DNA from: Xanthomonas arboricola | Lineage (GTDB): Bacteria; Pseudomonadota; Gammaproteobacteria; Xanthomonadales; Xanthomonadaceae | DNA: 64,000 nucleotides | NCBI RefSeq assembly: GCF_002940665.1 | Contig: NZ_MIGY01000002.1 | Coordinates: 1-64,000 of the forward strand | Reading direction: 5' to 3' | Part shown: piece after piece, positions 19,243 to 30,336 of the stretch | Numbering within the stretch: position 1 is the first letter of the stretch | Layout: the number at the start of each line of letters is the position of its first letter | The notes under the pieces: generated by a model | Databases searched by the model: none | Told to the model about the DNA's origin: nothing | The model's input: only the letters and a program-made list of their open reading frames with translations | Position numbers and translations under genes: made by a program

Positions 19243-20826
19243 ATGCCGCTCGCTCATTTTGGTTTGCGCCCATGGCCGGTTCTGGTCGTGGTGGCGCTGA
19301 TGTCTGTCGTCCCCGCTGCCCACGCCATTTCCAAACGCGACACGGAGAAGGCCGCCGTGCTCGATGCCCGCATGGCCGCCGCCGAAAAGCGTTACCGCGA
19401 TGCGCTGGTGCTGGTGAACAACTCCGACCCCAAGGGCACCGCCGAAGGCGATGCCGCGCTGGAGGACATGGAAGACGTCATCGACGCCTGCATCAAGCAG
19501 CGCGGCTGCCTGGTCGCCAATCAGCTGGCCACCTACAAGCGCCTGCTGAAGGCGCGCGCCGATGCCGAAGCACCGGCCGCCGAAGAGCCGGAAGACGACG
19601 ACACCCTGCTACAGGCCGACCCGGACCATCTCGGCCCGGCGGCGAACGGCGTGCCCGAGGCAGCGCGTGCCGCCACGCTGCTCAACGACCAGCGCCACGA
19701 TTTCGACAAGATGGTGCAGTACAACCCGGCGGTACAGGCAGGCATCCGCCGCTGGCTGACCGACATGCGCCCGGCGCTGCTGACCAGCTACGAGAACTAC
19801 AGCAACCTGCGCGGGGTGATGTGGCCGGAATGGCAGAAGCGCGGTCTGCCCGAGGCGCTGCTGTTCGGCATCATGGCCAAGGAATCCAACGGCAAGGTGC
19901 ACGCCAGCTCGCGTGCCGGAGCGGCTGGATTGATGCAGTTCATGCCGGCCACCGGGCGTCGCTTCGGGCTGGGCCCGGACGGCACCGGCTTCGACACGCG
20001 CTTCGATGCACGCAGCGCCGCCGAAGCCAGTGCGGCCTACCTCAACGAGCGCATGGCCGGGCTCAATCGCAACATCGAGCTGGCGCTGGCCGCCTACAAT
20101 GGTGGCGAGGGCCGTGCCGCGCGCGTGTTCTCGCAGAGCGGCGGACGCGGGTTCTGGGACCAGGACGTCTACAACCAGTTTCCGGCCGAAACCAAGGACT
20201 ACGTGCCGATGGTGATCGCCGCGGCGTGGATCTTCCTGCACCCGCGCCAGTACGGCGTGGACTTCGCCAAGCTCGACGCGCAGCCGGCCACGCTGAAGCT
20301 GGCCAAGTCGACCACCATCTACGAACTCACCATCTGCCTGGGCAGCATGGGCGCGCGCGACGGCTACATGCGCGCGTTGCGCAACCTCAACCCGCGCTAT
20401 GAATCCGATGGCTGGATTCCGGCCGGCACCGTCATCAACGCCACCAACCGCATCGTCAGCCTGTACACGCGCTACTGCGTGAACGGCCCGCGCGCGGACT
20501 TGGCGCGCACGCTGATCACCGCCGACCTCAACAGCGCGATCGTGCGCAGCAGCAGCACCCCCGAGTACGTGCCTAGCGTGGCGGTGGGCGATGTCAGCCC
20601 GATGGCCGGCGTGCCGACCACCGTGGCCACCGGCCAGCCCGCGATCGCCAAGCCCAAGGCCAAGCAGGCGCGCAGCTACACCATCGCCAGGGGCGACACG
20701 CTCGGTCGCGTTGCGCAGAAGTATCAGTGCGAGATCAAGGAGCTGGCCAGGGCCAATGGCCTGAAGGCGCCATCGTATGCGCTCAAGCCCGGGCAGAGCA
20801 TCAAGCTGGCCGGCTGCGATCGCTGA
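19243..20826 (+). CDS. Membrane-bound lytic murein transglycosylase D-like protein with LysM
   Basis: The enzyme cleaves peptidoglycan glycan strands to 1,6-anhydro products in the periplasm. The 527-residue precursor has a signal peptide (cut after PAAHA, about residue 28) and an acidic linker region to about 130. The SLT catalytic domain starts near 195, with catalytic Glu-214 in AKESNG, then AGLMQFMPATG and ALAAYNGGEG. One LysM peptidoglycan-binding motif is at about 477-525 (YTIARGDTLGRVAQKYQ). There is no lipobox, so it is soluble or loosely bound. The ATG at 19243 is the only start that puts the signal peptide at the N-terminus. Confidence 0.92.
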   Translation: MPLAHFGLRPWPVLVVVALMSVVPAAHAISKRDTEKAAVLDARMAAAEKRYRDALVLVNNSDPKGTAEGDAALEDMEDVIDACIKQRGCLVANQLATYKRLLKARADAEAPAAEEPEDDDTLLQADPDHLGPAANGVPEAARAATLLNDQRHDFDKMVQYNPAVQAGIRRWLTDMRPALLTSYENYSNLRGVMWPEWQKRGLPEALLFGIMAKESNGKVHASSRAGAAGLMQFMPATGRRFGLGPDGTGFDTRFDARSAAEASAAYLNERMAGLNRNIELALAAYNGGEGRAARVFSQSGGRGFWDQDVYNQFPAETKDYVPMVIAAAWIFLHPRQYGVDFAKLDAQPATLKLAKSTTIYELTICLGSMGARDGYMRALRNLNPRYESDGWIPAGTVINATNRIVSLYTRYCVNGPRADLARTLITADLNSAIVRSSSTPEYVPSVAVGDVSPMAGVPTTVATGQPAIAKPKAKQARSYTIARGDTLGRVAQKYQCEIKELARANGLKAPSYALKPGQSIKLAGCDR

Positions 20827-20918
20827 TCAGCGCTTGCAGTACCGCGTGGGTTAGAGCATCGGCCAGCTGCTTCGGAGAGCTGCGTTGGGCCGCTTCTGTG
20901 TGAGCGGTCGGGCGCCCC

Positions 20919-21063
20919 GTAGGAGCGGACCTGGCCGCGACGAAGCTGCTCCGGTAACTCCAGCACAGGCAAGGCGGCTCCAAACCGGAGGCTGGAGTGC
21001 CGAGAGGCGCAAGCACCTCCAGCCTCACTGCGAATGCCACGTCGCGGTCGGGCCCGCTCCTAC
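20919..21063. repeat. 145-bp element with GTAGGAGCG terminal inverted repeats, copy 1
   Basis: The ends are imperfect 23-bp inverted repeats (20 of 23 positions pair: GTAGGAGCGGACCTGGCC... against ...GGGCCCGCTCCTAC). The interior holds a second partial dyad (CTCCAG...CTGGAG type). The GTAG end identifies it with the GTAG class of REP sequences. Confidence 0.8.
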
Positions 21064-21259
21064 ACCCGCATCGTTCTTGTTGGGAGCCGTACTGGGCATC
21101 GGTCTTGTAGCGAGCGAGCCTGAGTGCGACGCCGCTGTCATGGTGGCGTTTCGCCGCGGACAGGTGTTCCTGCTCGGCGTAGGTCATCGAGCTGACCAGC
21201 GGAGATCGTTGGTCAGTGCGGGCGTATCGCATCGGGGCACTGCGCCGGGCTGCGCCATG

Positions 21260-21404
21260 GTAGGAGCGGACCTGGCCGCGACGAAGCAGTCCCGGTCGTT
21301 CCAGCGCAGGCGACGACGCTCTACATCGAAAGCTGGGAGTGCGACATGCGCCTGCGCATTGAATTTCGTCGGGAACACCTTGTCGCGGTCAGGCACGCTC
21401 CTAC
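21260..21404. repeat. 145-bp element with GTAGGAGCG terminal inverted repeats, copy 2
   Basis: It has the same length and orientation as copy 1, 196 bases downstream. The left end is identical to copy 1 over at least 28 bases. The right end also pairs with the left end in 20 of 23 positions. The interior has diverged strongly between the copies. Confidence 0.8.
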
Positions 21405-21468
21405 GAGGACGTCGCTGCGTTGCATCACTTGCGTGCAGAAGCGGGCAATCGCAGGCGCGCCGCCGTGA

Positions 21469-22317
21469 TCAGCTCGGCTGGCGACGTGCGAGCGCCTGCC
21501 CCAGGCGCACCGATGTCTCCGCGGCAAGTCCGCCGTCGAGCTTTGCGACACCTGGCGGCAGCAGCACGATCACGGTCGAGCCGTAATTGAAGCGCGCCAT
21601 CTCCGCAAACCGCTCCAGCACGATGCCCTTGCCGCGATAATCCTTGCGCGTGATGCGGTCGCCGTAGCGCGGGATCTCCACGCCGCTCCACACCGTTTCC
21701 ACGCCCGACACCAGCAGCGCGCCCACCATCACCGAGGCCATCGGGCCGAAGTCGGTGTCGAAGTGGCAGACCAGGCGCTCGTTGCGCGCGAACAGCCGCG
21801 GCACATTGCGCACCGCATCCGGACCAACGCTGAACAGGCGGCCGGGCACGTGCACGGTCTCGCGCAGGGTGCCGGTCCACGGCATATGCACGCGGTGGTA
21901 GTCCTTGGGCGAGAGGTAGACGGTCGCGAACAGGCCGTCGTTGAACGGCAGTGCCGCTTCGGCGTCGCCGAGCAACTCGGCGGCAGTGAACGACTGCCCC
22001 TTGGCCTGGAAAATGCGGCCGTTCTCGATCGGGCCGAGCTGGCTGATGCGGCCGTCGGCGGGCATCAGCAGCGCCGCAGGATCGGCGTCGGGCACGCGTG
22101 CGCCCGGCTTCAAGGCGCGGGTGAAGAATGCATTGAAGGTGGGATAGGCGCGCGGGTCCGGTTCCAGCGCCTCGCCCAGGTCCACGCCGAACTTGCGCGT
22201 GACTGTGTCGATCAACCATTGCTTGGTCGACGGCGTATCGGAATAGGCCAGCGCGCGCGCCAGCGAGGACAGCAACCGGTGCGGCAGCACGTAGGTCAGG
22301 GAAGTGACGAGACTCAC
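21469..22317 (-). CDS. psd: Phosphatidylserine decarboxylase proenzyme
   Basis: The enzyme makes phosphatidylethanolamine from phosphatidylserine at the inner membrane. The 282-residue proenzyme shows the family residues Asp-88 (MPADGR), His-144 ([10 protein letters not shown]) and the self-cleavage site GST with pyruvoyl-forming Ser-247 ([13 protein letters not shown]). The start is a GTG at 22317, whose GTGA overlaps the stop of the upstream Sco gene, so the two are probably translated together. The motif is YGST where E. coli has LGST, which is a normal variation. Confidence 0.95.
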   Translation of the reverse strand: MSLVTSLTYVLPHRLLSSLARALAYSDTPSTKQWLIDTVTRKFGVDLGEALEPDPRAYPTFNAFFTRALKPGARVPDADPAALLMPADGRISQLGPIENGRIFQAKGQSFTAAELLGDAEAALPFNDGLFATVYLSPKDYHRVHMPWTGTLRETVHVPGRLFSVGPDAVRNVPRLFARNERLVCHFDTDFGPMASVMVGALLVSGVETVWSGVEIPRYGDRITRKDYRGKGIVLERFAEMARFNYGSTVIVLLPPGVAKLDGGLAAETSVRLGQALARRQPS

Positions 22318-22964
22318 GGAGCGGTTACCTTGGTCAGTTGCTGGAGGTCGGCGGCGATCGCCTTGGGGTCGAGCGGGGGACGGATCAGTCCGGTCAGGCG
22401 GCCCTGCGGGTCGAGCACGGCGATGCCGGCCGAGTGATCCATGCTGTAGTCGTTGGGATTGTCCGCAAAGCCCTTGCCGGGCACTTTCTGGAACACGAAG
22501 CCCAGCGCGGTGGCGAAGCGCTGCAGCGCCGGCACCTCGGCGGTGGCGGCCAGGGTGTCCTTGTGGAAGGCATGCGCGTATTCGCCCAGGCGCGCCGGCG
22601 GGTCGCGCTGCGGGTCCACCGACACGAACAGCACGCGCGGGCGCAGGCCATCGGGGATGCTTTCCCACTGCTGCTGCGCCACCGCCAGATCGGTCAGCGT
22701 GGTCGGGCAGACGTCCGGGCAGAAGGTGAAGCCCAGGAACACCAGCGTCCAATGTCCCTTCAGCTCACCGGGTACCAGCTGGGTGCCGTCGGACTGGCGC
22801 AGGCTGAACTGCGGCAGCGTGCGTGGTTGCGGATAGAAGGTGATGGTCCGGGTGGGCGGCCAGGGCGAGCTGGGCGCGGCGCCGAGGAACTTCTGGCCCA
22901 GCAACAGCCCCAGGCCGGCGGCCAGCGCCACCAGCAGCACGATGCCGGTATTGCGATTGAACAT
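22314..22964 (-). CDS. SCO1/SenC family copper chaperone
   Basis: The 216-residue protein is anchored by one N-terminal helix (residues 6-24) with a thioredoxin-like domain in the periplasm. Copper ligands are Cys-82 and Cys-86 ([12 protein letters not shown]) and His-177 (SMDHSAG). Sco proteins load copper into the CuA site of cytochrome c oxidase or reduce its thiols. No oxidase gene lies beside it. It overlaps psd by four bases and is divergent from prmB. Confidence 0.92.
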   Translation of the reverse strand: MFNRNTGIVLLVALAAGLGLLLGQKFLGAAPSSPWPPTRTITFYPQPRTLPQFSLRQSDGTQLVPGELKGHWTLVFLGFTFCPDVCPTTLTDLAVAQQQWESIPDGLRPRVLFVSVDPQRDPPARLGEYAHAFHKDTLAATAEVPALQRFATALGFVFQKVPGKGFADNPNDYSMDHSAGIAVLDPQGRLTGLIRPPLDPKAIAADLQQLTKVTAP

Positions 22965-23009
22965 GGCGGTTTCCAGTGCAACGGACGCTCATGATACCGA
23001 TCCGACCTC

Positions 23010-23015
23010 TATAAT
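23010..23015 (+). promoter_or_regulatory. -10 box upstream of prmB
   Basis: A perfect TATAAT hexamer lies 30 bases before the prmB ATG, in the divergent region with the Sco gene. No good -35 element is visible at 16-18 bases, so an activator or an extended contact may be needed. Confidence 0.45.
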
Positions 23016-23044
23016 CGGGGGCCGATTCCTCTTTAGTTGTTGCC

Positions 23045-23971
23045 ATGACTGCCGCCGCGGCCGACGAACTGCACACCATCATCGACCTGATCCGCTACGG
23101 CACCAGCCGTTTCAATGCAGCCGGTCTGACCTTCGGCCATAGCTACGACAATGCGCTGGACGAGGCCACCCAACTGGTCCTGCACAGCCTGCATCTGCCG
23201 CACGATCTGGGGCCGGCCTATGGCCAGGCGCGCCTGCTGCGCTCGGAAAAGGAGCAGGTGCTGGGCTTGTTCGAGCGCCGCATCCACGAGCGCGTGCCGG
23301 CGGCGTACCTGACCGGCGAGGCATGGTTCGCCGGGCTGAGTTTCAAGAGCGATGCGCGCGCGCTGGTGCCGCGTTCGCCGATCGCCGAGCTGATCGAGGC
23401 CGGCTTCGAGCCCTGGCTGGGCGGCCGCGAAGTCACCCGCGCGCTGGACCTGTGCACCGGTTCGGGCTGCATCGCGATCGCCATGGGCCACTACAACCCG
23501 CAGTGGGACGTGGACGGCGTGGACATCAGCGACGACGCGCTGGCACTGGCCGCCGAAAACAAGGCGCGCCTGCATGCCGACAATGTCACCCTGCTCAAGT
23601 CGGACCTGTTCGCCGGGCTGGGTGGCCGCCAGTACGACCTGATCGTCACCAATCCGCCGTACGTCACCAACGACGAAACCGACGCACTGCCGCAGGAGTA
23701 TTCCTACGAGCCGGAGCTGGGTCTGCGTGCCGGCGACGACGGCCTGGATCTGGTGCTGAAGATCCTGCGCGATGCGCCGCAGCACCTCAGCGAAGATGGC
23801 CTGCTGATCTGCGAAGTGGGCGAGTCCGAGCAGCACCTGATCAAGCTGCTGCCGGAAGTGGATCTGGCCTGGGTCGAGTTCAAGGTCGGGCAGATGGGCA
23901 TCTTCGCGGTCGAATGCCGCGAGCTGGTCGCGCACGGCGCGCGCATCGCCGAGCTGGCCAGTGCGCGCTGA
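23045..23971 (+). CDS. prmB: Ribosomal protein uL3 N5-glutamine methyltransferase PrmB
   Basis: This SAM-dependent enzyme methylates a glutamine of ribosomal protein L3. The 308-residue protein has the class I methyltransferase motif I (ALDLCTGSGCIAIA, about 133-146) and the catalytic NPPY (203-206, VTNPPYVTNDE). Its N-terminal helical region (DLIRYGTSRFNAAGL) matches PrmB rather than PrmC. Chorismate synthase aroC follows one gene later, as prmB-aroC do in enterobacteria. Confidence 0.95.
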   Translation: MTAAAADELHTIIDLIRYGTSRFNAAGLTFGHSYDNALDEATQLVLHSLHLPHDLGPAYGQARLLRSEKEQVLGLFERRIHERVPAAYLTGEAWFAGLSFKSDARALVPRSPIAELIEAGFEPWLGGREVTRALDLCTGSGCIAIAMGHYNPQWDVDGVDISDDALALAAENKARLHADNVTLLKSDLFAGLGGRQYDLIVTNPPYVTNDETDALPQEYSYEPELGLRAGDDGLDLVLKILRDAPQHLSEDGLLICEVGESEQHLIKLLPEVDLAWVEFKVGQMGIFAVECRELVAHGARIAELASAR

Positions 23972-24449
23972 GTCGTCCATCGCGCGGCCGCAGCTGAGCG
24001 ATCTGCTGTTGCTGGTGCCGGTGTCCATCTTCGGCGTCGGCATTCCGCTCGGTTTGGTCGACGTGGTGTACCGCCTGTTCGACCCGATGTACGGCGGTCC
24101 CTCGCCACAGCGCTGGTTGAGCGCGGGGGCGGAGATCGGCTTCGGCCTGATGGCGTTTTTCGGCCTGGTATCGGCGTGGATCGTGGTGGTCAGTTCGGAT
24201 GCGGCCTTGCGTGCGCACCGGCGCCGCACGCTCATCGTGGCACTCGGCCTGCTGGTCGGAATCGGCGTTGCGCTGTACCTGCTCGCCGATTGGCTGCTCA
24301 GTGAGCGCGACAGGCTGGATGCATTTGTACTGGTGTTCAGCGGCCTGTTGGCGGTGGCGCCGTTGCTGGTGGCGGCACGTCACCTGCCGCGCATCCTGCG
24401 CGCCACGCCACCTGCTGCACTGTTGAGAGGATGCCGTCATGGGCAGTAA
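23961..24449 (+). CDS. Four-helix membrane protein of unknown function
   Basis: The 162-residue product has four predicted membrane helices at about residues 15-37, 54-76, 90-112 and 120-142. The start is a GTG at 23961 that overlaps prmB by 11 bases, and the 3' end overlaps aroC by 11 bases. The double overlap places it firmly in the prmB-aroC operon. I recognise no conserved active-site motif. Confidence 0.7.
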   Translation: MRAESSIARPQLSDLLLLVPVSIFGVGIPLGLVDVVYRLFDPMYGGPSPQRWLSAGAEIGFGLMAFFGLVSAWIVVVSSDAALRAHRRRTLIVALGLLVGIGVALYLLADWLLSERDRLDAFVLVFSGLLAVAPLLVAARHLPRILRATPPAALLRGCRHGQ

Positions 24450-25542
24450 CAGTTTCGGCCGCCTGTTGACGGTCACCACCTTCGGCGAGTCGCACGGGCC
24501 GGCGATCGGCTGCGTGGTCGACGGTTGCCCGCCGGGCCTGGAGATCGCACCGGAAGAATTCACCCACGATCTGCAGCGGCGTGCATCCGGCAAGAGCCGG
24601 CACACCTCGGCACGCCGCGAAGCCGACGAGATCGAGATCCTGTCCGGCGTCTACGAAGGCCGCACCACCGGCACGCCGATCGGCCTGCTGATCCGCAACA
24701 CCGATCAGCGCAGCAAGGACTACAGCAACATCGCCCAGCAGTTCCGCCCCGGGCACGCGGACTACACCTATTGGCAGAAGTACGGCATCCGCGACCCGCG
24801 TGGCGGTGGGCGCTCGTCCGCGCGCGAGACCACCATGCGCGTGGCCGCCGGGGTGATCGCCAAGAAATGGCTCAAGCAGCGCTACGGCGTGCTGGTGCGC
24901 GGATTTCTATCGCAGCTGGGCGAGATCCGCCCGACCGGTTTCGACTGGAATGCGGTCGAGGACAATCCGTTTTTCTGGCCGCATGCCGAGCAGGTGCCCG
25001 AGCTGGAAACCTATATGGACGCGCTGCGCAAGTCCGGCGACTCGGTCGGTGCGCGCGTGGACGTGGTGGCCGGTGGCGTGCCGGCGGGCTGGGGCGAGCC
25101 GATCTACGGCAAGCTCGATGCCGAACTGGCCGCCGCCTTGATGAGCATCAATGCGGTCAAGGGCGTGGAGATCGGCGACGGCTTCGCCAGCGCCGCGCAG
25201 AAGGGCACCGAACACCGCGACCTGATCACCCCGGAAGGCTTTCTCAGCAATCATGCCGGCGGCATCCTGGGCGGCATTTCCACCGGCCAGGCGATCACCG
25301 CCTCGATGGTGCTTAAGCCGACTTCCAGCCTGCGCCTGCCCGGCGCGACCGTGGATGCGGACGGCGCGGTGGTCGATGTGATCACCACCGGCCGCCACGA
25401 CCCCTGTGTCGGCATCCGCGCCACCCCGATCGCCGAGGCGATGATGGCGCTGGTGTTGATGGACCAGGCCTTGCGTCATCGCGCCCAGTGCGGCGATGTC
25501 GGCGAGGTGGCGCCACGCATTCCCGGTCAGGCCGATGTCTGA
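24439..25542 (+). CDS. aroC: Chorismate synthase
   Basis: The enzyme converts EPSP to chorismate with reduced FMN, the last shikimate step before Trp, Phe and Tyr. The 367-residue protein contains the family signatures [18 protein letters not shown] (17-34 region), [18 protein letters not shown] and [18 protein letters not shown]. It overlaps its neighbours on both sides, so the segment prmB to the 2-hydroxyacid dehydrogenase reads as one operon. Confidence 0.97.
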   Translation: MGSNSFGRLLTVTTFGESHGPAIGCVVDGCPPGLEIAPEEFTHDLQRRASGKSRHTSARREADEIEILSGVYEGRTTGTPIGLLIRNTDQRSKDYSNIAQQFRPGHADYTYWQKYGIRDPRGGGRSSARETTMRVAAGVIAKKWLKQRYGVLVRGFLSQLGEIRPTGFDWNAVEDNPFFWPHAEQVPELETYMDALRKSGDSVGARVDVVAGGVPAGWGEPIYGKLDAELAAALMSINAVKGVEIGDGFASAAQKGTEHRDLITPEGFLSNHAGGILGGISTGQAITASMVLKPTSSLRLPGATVDADGAVVDVITTGRHDPCVGIRATPIAEAMMALVLMDQALRHRAQCGDVGEVAPRIPGQADV

Positions 25543-26611
25543 GTCGCCACGCGTCAAGGTGTGGGTCAGCCAGCCGCTGTTCGACGATGTCGTCGCGCAG
25601 CTGGGCGAGCATTTCGAGCTGACCACCACCGCGCGCGTCACCGCGTATTCGCCGGCCGAGCTGGCTGCGCGGCTGGCGTCGCTGGACGGTGCGCTGATCA
25701 CCCTCAACGAGCGTATCGGCGCGGCGGAAATCGCCTCTGCGCCGCAACTGCGCGCGATCGCCAACGTCGGCGTGGGTTACAACAACCTGGATCTGGACGT
25801 GCTCAGCGCAGCCGGCATCCTGGCCAGCAACACCCCGGATGTCCTGACCGAGACCACAGCCGATCTCGGCTTTGCCTTGCTGATGGCCACCGCGCGCCGC
25901 ATCACCGAAGCCGAGCGCTGGCTGCGCGACGGGCAGTGGGGGCAGTGGTCGTTCAAGACCATGCTTGGTGCCGATCTCCACGGCAGCACGCTGGGCATCC
26001 TGGGCATGGGCCGGATCGGGCAGGGCATCGCCCGCCGCGGCGCGCACGGCTTCGGCATGCGCGTGCTGTACCACAATCGCAGCCAGCTGCCGGCCGCCAC
26101 CGAACAGGCGCTCGGCGCGCAGTACGTGGACCGCGATACGTTGCTGGCGCAGGCCGATCACCTGGTGCTGGTGCTGCCTTACAGCAAGGACTCGCACCAC
26201 ATCATCGATGCCGCGGCGCTGGGCAAGATGCGCCCCACCGCCACGCTGGTGAATATCGGGCGCGGCGGCCTGGTCGATGAAATCGCGCTGGCCGATGCGC
26301 TCGCCAACGGGCGTCTGGCCGGTGCCGGCCTGGATGTCTACGAAGGCGAGCCGGCCGTCCGTCCCGAACTGCTTGCCCTGCGCAACGTCGTGCTCACCCC
26401 GCATATCGGCAGCGCCAGCCTGGCCACGCGCCGCGCGATGGTGCAGCTGGCGGTGGACAACCTGATTGCCGCGCTGGGCAAGGGCCCCAATGCCGGCCAT
26501 CCGCCGAGCGCGCTGAATGCCGATGCAGTGGCTGCTGCCAAACAGGGCGGCGCGCGCGCTGGCGAAGCGACCAGCACCGGCGCCGGCAAAACCATCACGA
26601 CCAAACGATAG
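25535..26611 (+). CDS. D-isomer specific 2-hydroxyacid dehydrogenase, GhrB-like
   Basis: This is a 358-residue NAD(P)-dependent oxidoreductase, probably acting on glyoxylate, hydroxypyruvate or 2-ketogluconate. The Rossmann motif is GMGRIGQG (157-164). The catalytic set is Arg-243 ([10 protein letters not shown]), Glu-272 (YEGEP) and His-290 (TPHIGSAS). About 30 C-terminal residues (from 330) are Ala/Gly/Thr-rich and lie outside the fold. The ATG at 25535 overlaps the aroC stop by eight bases. Substrate preference is inferred from family only. Confidence 0.9.
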   Translation: MSESPRVKVWVSQPLFDDVVAQLGEHFELTTTARVTAYSPAELAARLASLDGALITLNERIGAAEIASAPQLRAIANVGVGYNNLDLDVLSAAGILASNTPDVLTETTADLGFALLMATARRITEAERWLRDGQWGQWSFKTMLGADLHGSTLGILGMGRIGQGIARRGAHGFGMRVLYHNRSQLPAATEQALGAQYVDRDTLLAQADHLVLVLPYSKDSHHIIDAAALGKMRPTATLVNIGRGGLVDEIALADALANGRLAGAGLDVYEGEPAVRPELLALRNVVLTPHIGSASLATRRAMVQLAVDNLIAALGKGPNAGHPPSALNADAVAAAKQGGARAGEATSTGAGKTITTKR

Positions 26612-26642
26612 GGAACCTCCGCGGCCAGCTTTGGAGGTTCCC
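26611..26642 (+). terminator. Hairpin between dehydrogenase gene and asd
   Basis: GGGAACCTCC and GGAGGTTCCC make a perfect 10-bp stem with a 12-base loop, beginning at the last base of the stop codon. No T-tract follows. It may be a weak terminator or an mRNA-end or leader structure 56 bases before asd. Confidence 0.5.
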
Positions 26643-26697
26643 CGAACCCACTGCGCAAGCGCGTTCCCTTCTTTCCTTATTCGATAAAGACAATCTC

Positions 26698-27723
<1,026 letters not shown>

Positions 27724-27736
27724 TCATGGTACTTCC

Positions 27737-27803
27737 GTAGGAGCGCGCTGGCGCGCGACGGAGTTTCTCTGTGATGCCTCCTCGTACGCAAGCGCGCTCC
27801 TGC
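27737..27803. repeat. GTAGGAGCG-ended inverted repeat
   Basis: GTAGGAGCGCGCT (27737-27749) pairs with AGCGCGCTCCTGC (27791-27803), enclosing about 40 bases. It is a shorter relative of the 145-bp elements at 20.9 and 21.3 kb. It lies just after the asd stop and before fimV. Confidence 0.65.
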
Positions 27804-27942
27804 CAATGCGTTGTCGATGGCCTGCTGCATGGATATGGCACCGCGGCATCGCGGCGGCATGTGCGCTCTGCGTCCGGTCGCCGACTTTTTCGCTCATGCA
27901 GCGGCTATATTGATGCCCATGAAACATAGGGGCGGGGGCGCG

Positions 27943-29913
27943 ATGCGTCCGATACAAGGGATAGGTGCGCTGCTGCTGATGGCCTGCAGCGGCGCTGCCA
28001 TGGCATTGGGCTTGGGCGATATCCGGGTGCTATCCAGGCCCGGGCAGCCATTGGTGGCCGAAATTCCGGTCATCTCCAACGAGCCGGGCGAACTCGACAA
28101 CGCACGCGTGGCGCTGGCATCGGCCACCACGTTCGCACGGGTCGGCCTGGAGCGCCCGCAGGGCCTGGTCAGCAACCTGCAATTCCAGTTCGCGCAGGAC
28201 GCGCGCGGGCGTGCGGTGATCCGCGTGACCAGCAGCCAGGCCGTGGAGCAGCCGGCGATCAACTTCCTGATCGAGGTGGAGTGGGGCCAGGGCCGGCTGG
28301 TGCGCGAATACTCCGCACTGGTCGATGCGCCCAACACCGCCGCGGCGATTGCCGAGCCAGGCATCGAGGCGCCGCGCGCCGGGGCCAGCAACGCCATCGC
28401 ACGCGCGCCGGCCGCTGCGCCGGCCGCCACTGCCGAGCGCGCTGGGCAGGCCGCCGACACGGTGGCGCCCGGCGCACGTTCCAGCACACGCGCTGCCGCG
28501 CCGCTGCCGGCCGGCGATGCGTTGCCGGCGGTGCGCTCGGGCCAGACCTTGTCGGAGATCGCTGCCGCCGTGGCCCGTTCCAGCGGACATTCGCTCGACC
28601 AGACAATGTTGGCGCTGCTGCGTACCAACCCGGACGCCTTCATCGGCGGCAACATCAACCGGTTGAAGCAGGGCGCAGTGCTGCGCACCCCGCAGGAAGA
28701 TGCGTTGGCGCAGGTCGGCGCCGCCGAAGCGGCGGTGATGGTGCGCGAGCAGGCCGTGCAGTGGCGACAGGCGCGCTCGGCGATTCCGCAGCCGGCCGAG
28801 GCCGGCGCTGCCGCTGCAACGCCCGCGCTTGCCTCAGCTGCGACGTCGGCAGGTGCCGGCGCGCGGCTCGAGATCGCCCCTGCAGTGGCGAGTCAGACCA
28901 ATACCGCCGGCGCTACGTCCGGTACCAGTGCCGAAGGCGAGGGCGACATGGCGGCCAACCAACAGTTGCAACAGGCCAGGGAAGACATCGCCACCCGCGA
29001 TGCGGAACTGCAGGATCTGCGCACCCGCGTGGCCGATCTGGAAAAACTCAAGCAGCAACAACAAGCCTTGATCGCCATGAAGGACACCGACCTGGCGGCC
29101 GCGCAGAAGCGGCTGTCGCAGACGCCGGCTGCGGCTCAGCAGGGCAGCGGGTTTCCGCTATGGCTGATCGGTGGCCTGGTGTTGATCGTCGCGGCGGTCG
29201 TCGCCTGGCTGGCGGCACGCCGGCGCAAACCCTCGCCGCTGCCGCCGTTGCCGCGGCGTCAGTTCGATTTCGTGCCTGTCCGGGCTGCGGCAGACGCCGC
29301 CGCGCCGCAGGACGATGCGCAGGCCACTGTGCCCAGCGAGCACGATGTGCTGCACGAACCCGAATTCGAGCAGGCCGATCTGCGCGAAGAAGAACGCGCC
29401 TATCAGACGCAGCAACCGCTGTCCGATGTGCTGCGTCGAGAGCCGCTGCTGTCCGAGTCTGTCGCAGCGCCGCCGGTGGTCGCCAGCGAGGATTGGCGCT
29501 CGTTGCGTGCAACGCCGCCAGCTCCTCCAGTCGTGCAGCCGGAGTTCGTTGCGCCGCAGGATTCGGTGCCGCAGCAGACGACGTCCGCGCACGCAGAACC
29601 GGAGGACGGCGAGCGGCAGCTTGCAGGCGCTGCATATGTCAGCAACGATCTCCCGCCGGGCGTGCCCTCCGCAGCTGTCGCCGCGCAGGACAGCCTGGAT
29701 GTCGATCCGGCACCCATTGCTCCCGTCGCTGCGCCCAGTGCGGTGACCAGCAGAGAGTTCATCTCGGCTGGGCGCGATCGTCTGGAACTGGCGGTTGCCT
29801 ACATGGATCTCGGCGACAGGGACACCGCGCGTGGTCTGCTGCTGGAAGTCGCCGCAACCGGCGACGAGGCCACCCGCGCCGAGGCCGCCGAACTGCTGGA
29901 ACGCCTGGCATGA
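27943..29913 (+). CDS. fimV: FimV-like polar/pilus assembly membrane protein
   Basis: The 656-residue protein resembles FimV, which organises type IV pili and the cell pole. Visible parts in order are a signal peptide (cut after AMA, about residue 21), the FimV N-terminal domain (LGDIRVLSRPGQPLVAEIPV), and a LysM-like motif at about 196-250 (VRSGQTLSEIAAAV). A coiled coil follows at about 335-396 and one membrane helix at 402-428. An acidic cytoplasmic region comes next, then the C-terminal FimV TPR motif at about 604-656 (RLELAVAYMDLGDRDTARGLL). ATG 27943 follows an AGGGGCGGGGG stretch; ATG 27919 or 27913 are alternatives. It is shorter than the Pseudomonas protein of about 900 residues. Confidence 0.88.
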   Translation: MRPIQGIGALLLMACSGAAMALGLGDIRVLSRPGQPLVAEIPVISNEPGELDNARVALASATTFARVGLERPQGLVSNLQFQFAQDARGRAVIRVTSSQAVEQPAINFLIEVEWGQGRLVREYSALVDAPNTAAAIAEPGIEAPRAGASNAIARAPAAAPAATAERAGQAADTVAPGARSSTRAAAPLPAGDALPAVRSGQTLSEIAAAVARSSGHSLDQTMLALLRTNPDAFIGGNINRLKQGAVLRTPQEDALAQVGAAEAAVMVREQAVQWRQARSAIPQPAEAGAAAATPALASAATSAGAGARLEIAPAVASQTNTAGATSGTSAEGEGDMAANQQLQQAREDIATRDAELQDLRTRVADLEKLKQQQQALIAMKDTDLAAAQKRLSQTPAAAQQGSGFPLWLIGGLVLIVAAVVAWLAARRRKPSPLPPLPRRQFDFVPVRAAADAAAPQDDAQATVPSEHDVLHEPEFEQADLREEERAYQTQQPLSDVLRREPLLSESVAAPPVVASEDWRSLRATPPAPPVVQPEFVAPQDSVPQQTTSAHAEPEDGERQLAGAAYVSNDLPPGVPSAAVAAQDSLDVDPAPIAPVAAPSAVTSREFISAGRDRLELAVAYMDLGDRDTARGLLLEVAATGDEATRAEAAELLERLA

Positions 29914-30296
29914 GCCCTGCGCTGGACAGCATGGCCGCCGCACGCGAGCGCCGCATCGACTACGTGGAATTCGCCTCGCTCGATCTGGAGGCCAGCCGCG
30001 CCTTTTTCGAAGCCGTGTTCGGCTGGCAGTTTCAGGCCTATGGTCCGGATTATCTGGCCTTCAATGACGGCCGTCTGGACGGTGGCTTCTATCGCGCCAT
30101 TGGCGCAGCGCCGGCAGACGCTGGCCCATTGGTCGTGCTGTATGCCGACGCGCTGGAGCCCATGGCCGAGCGCGTTCGCGCGGCCGGTGGCGAGATCCTC
30201 AAGCCGGTGTTCGGCTTTCCCGGCGGCAGCCGGTTTCATTTCCGCGAGCCGGGCGGTAATACGCTGGCGGTGTGGTCCGAGCGCGCGGTCAGCTAG
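29910..30296 (+). CDS. VOC (glyoxalase/bleomycin-resistance) family protein
   Basis: The 128-residue protein has the single VOC fold: [26 protein letters not shown], then [15 protein letters not shown] and the closing [20 protein letters not shown]. Such proteins bind a metal and act in dioxygenase, isomerase or resistance chemistry. This subgroup (PhnB/YdhL-like) has no settled substrate. The ATG overlaps the fimV stop as ATGA, so it is translated with fimV. It lies 40 bases before truA. Confidence 0.88.
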   Translation: MSPALDSMAAARERRIDYVEFASLDLEASRAFFEAVFGWQFQAYGPDYLAFNDGRLDGGFYRAIGAAPADAGPLVVLYADALEPMAERVRAAGGEILKPVFGFPGGSRFHFREPGGNTLAVWSERAVS

Positions 30297-30336
30297 TCCG
30301 CGCACGCTCCATCGATTCGACAACAGGCAGGTTCCG

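Larger units (their letters stand above)
20827..21468. other. Long convergent spacer containing two 145-bp repeat elements
   Basis: The 642-base spacer separates mltD-like and psd, which converge. It holds two copies of a 145-bp element, listed separately. Long open frames here on both strands run through the repeats, encode low-complexity Arg-rich sequence and are not believed. Confidence 0.7.

Noticed and set aside
20885-21586. A 233-codon open frame on the plus strand across the spacer after the transglycosylase
   Set aside because: It runs through both 145-bp repeats and into psd antisense. Its product is low-complexity and Arg-rich, and it has no ribosome site or family similarity.
28281-29909. 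A long alternative plus-strand frame that would fuse an Arg-rich region to the VOC protein
   Set aside because: It lies out of frame inside fimV. The VOC family begins at 29910 with an ATGA overlap, and the upstream part has no similarity to any fold.
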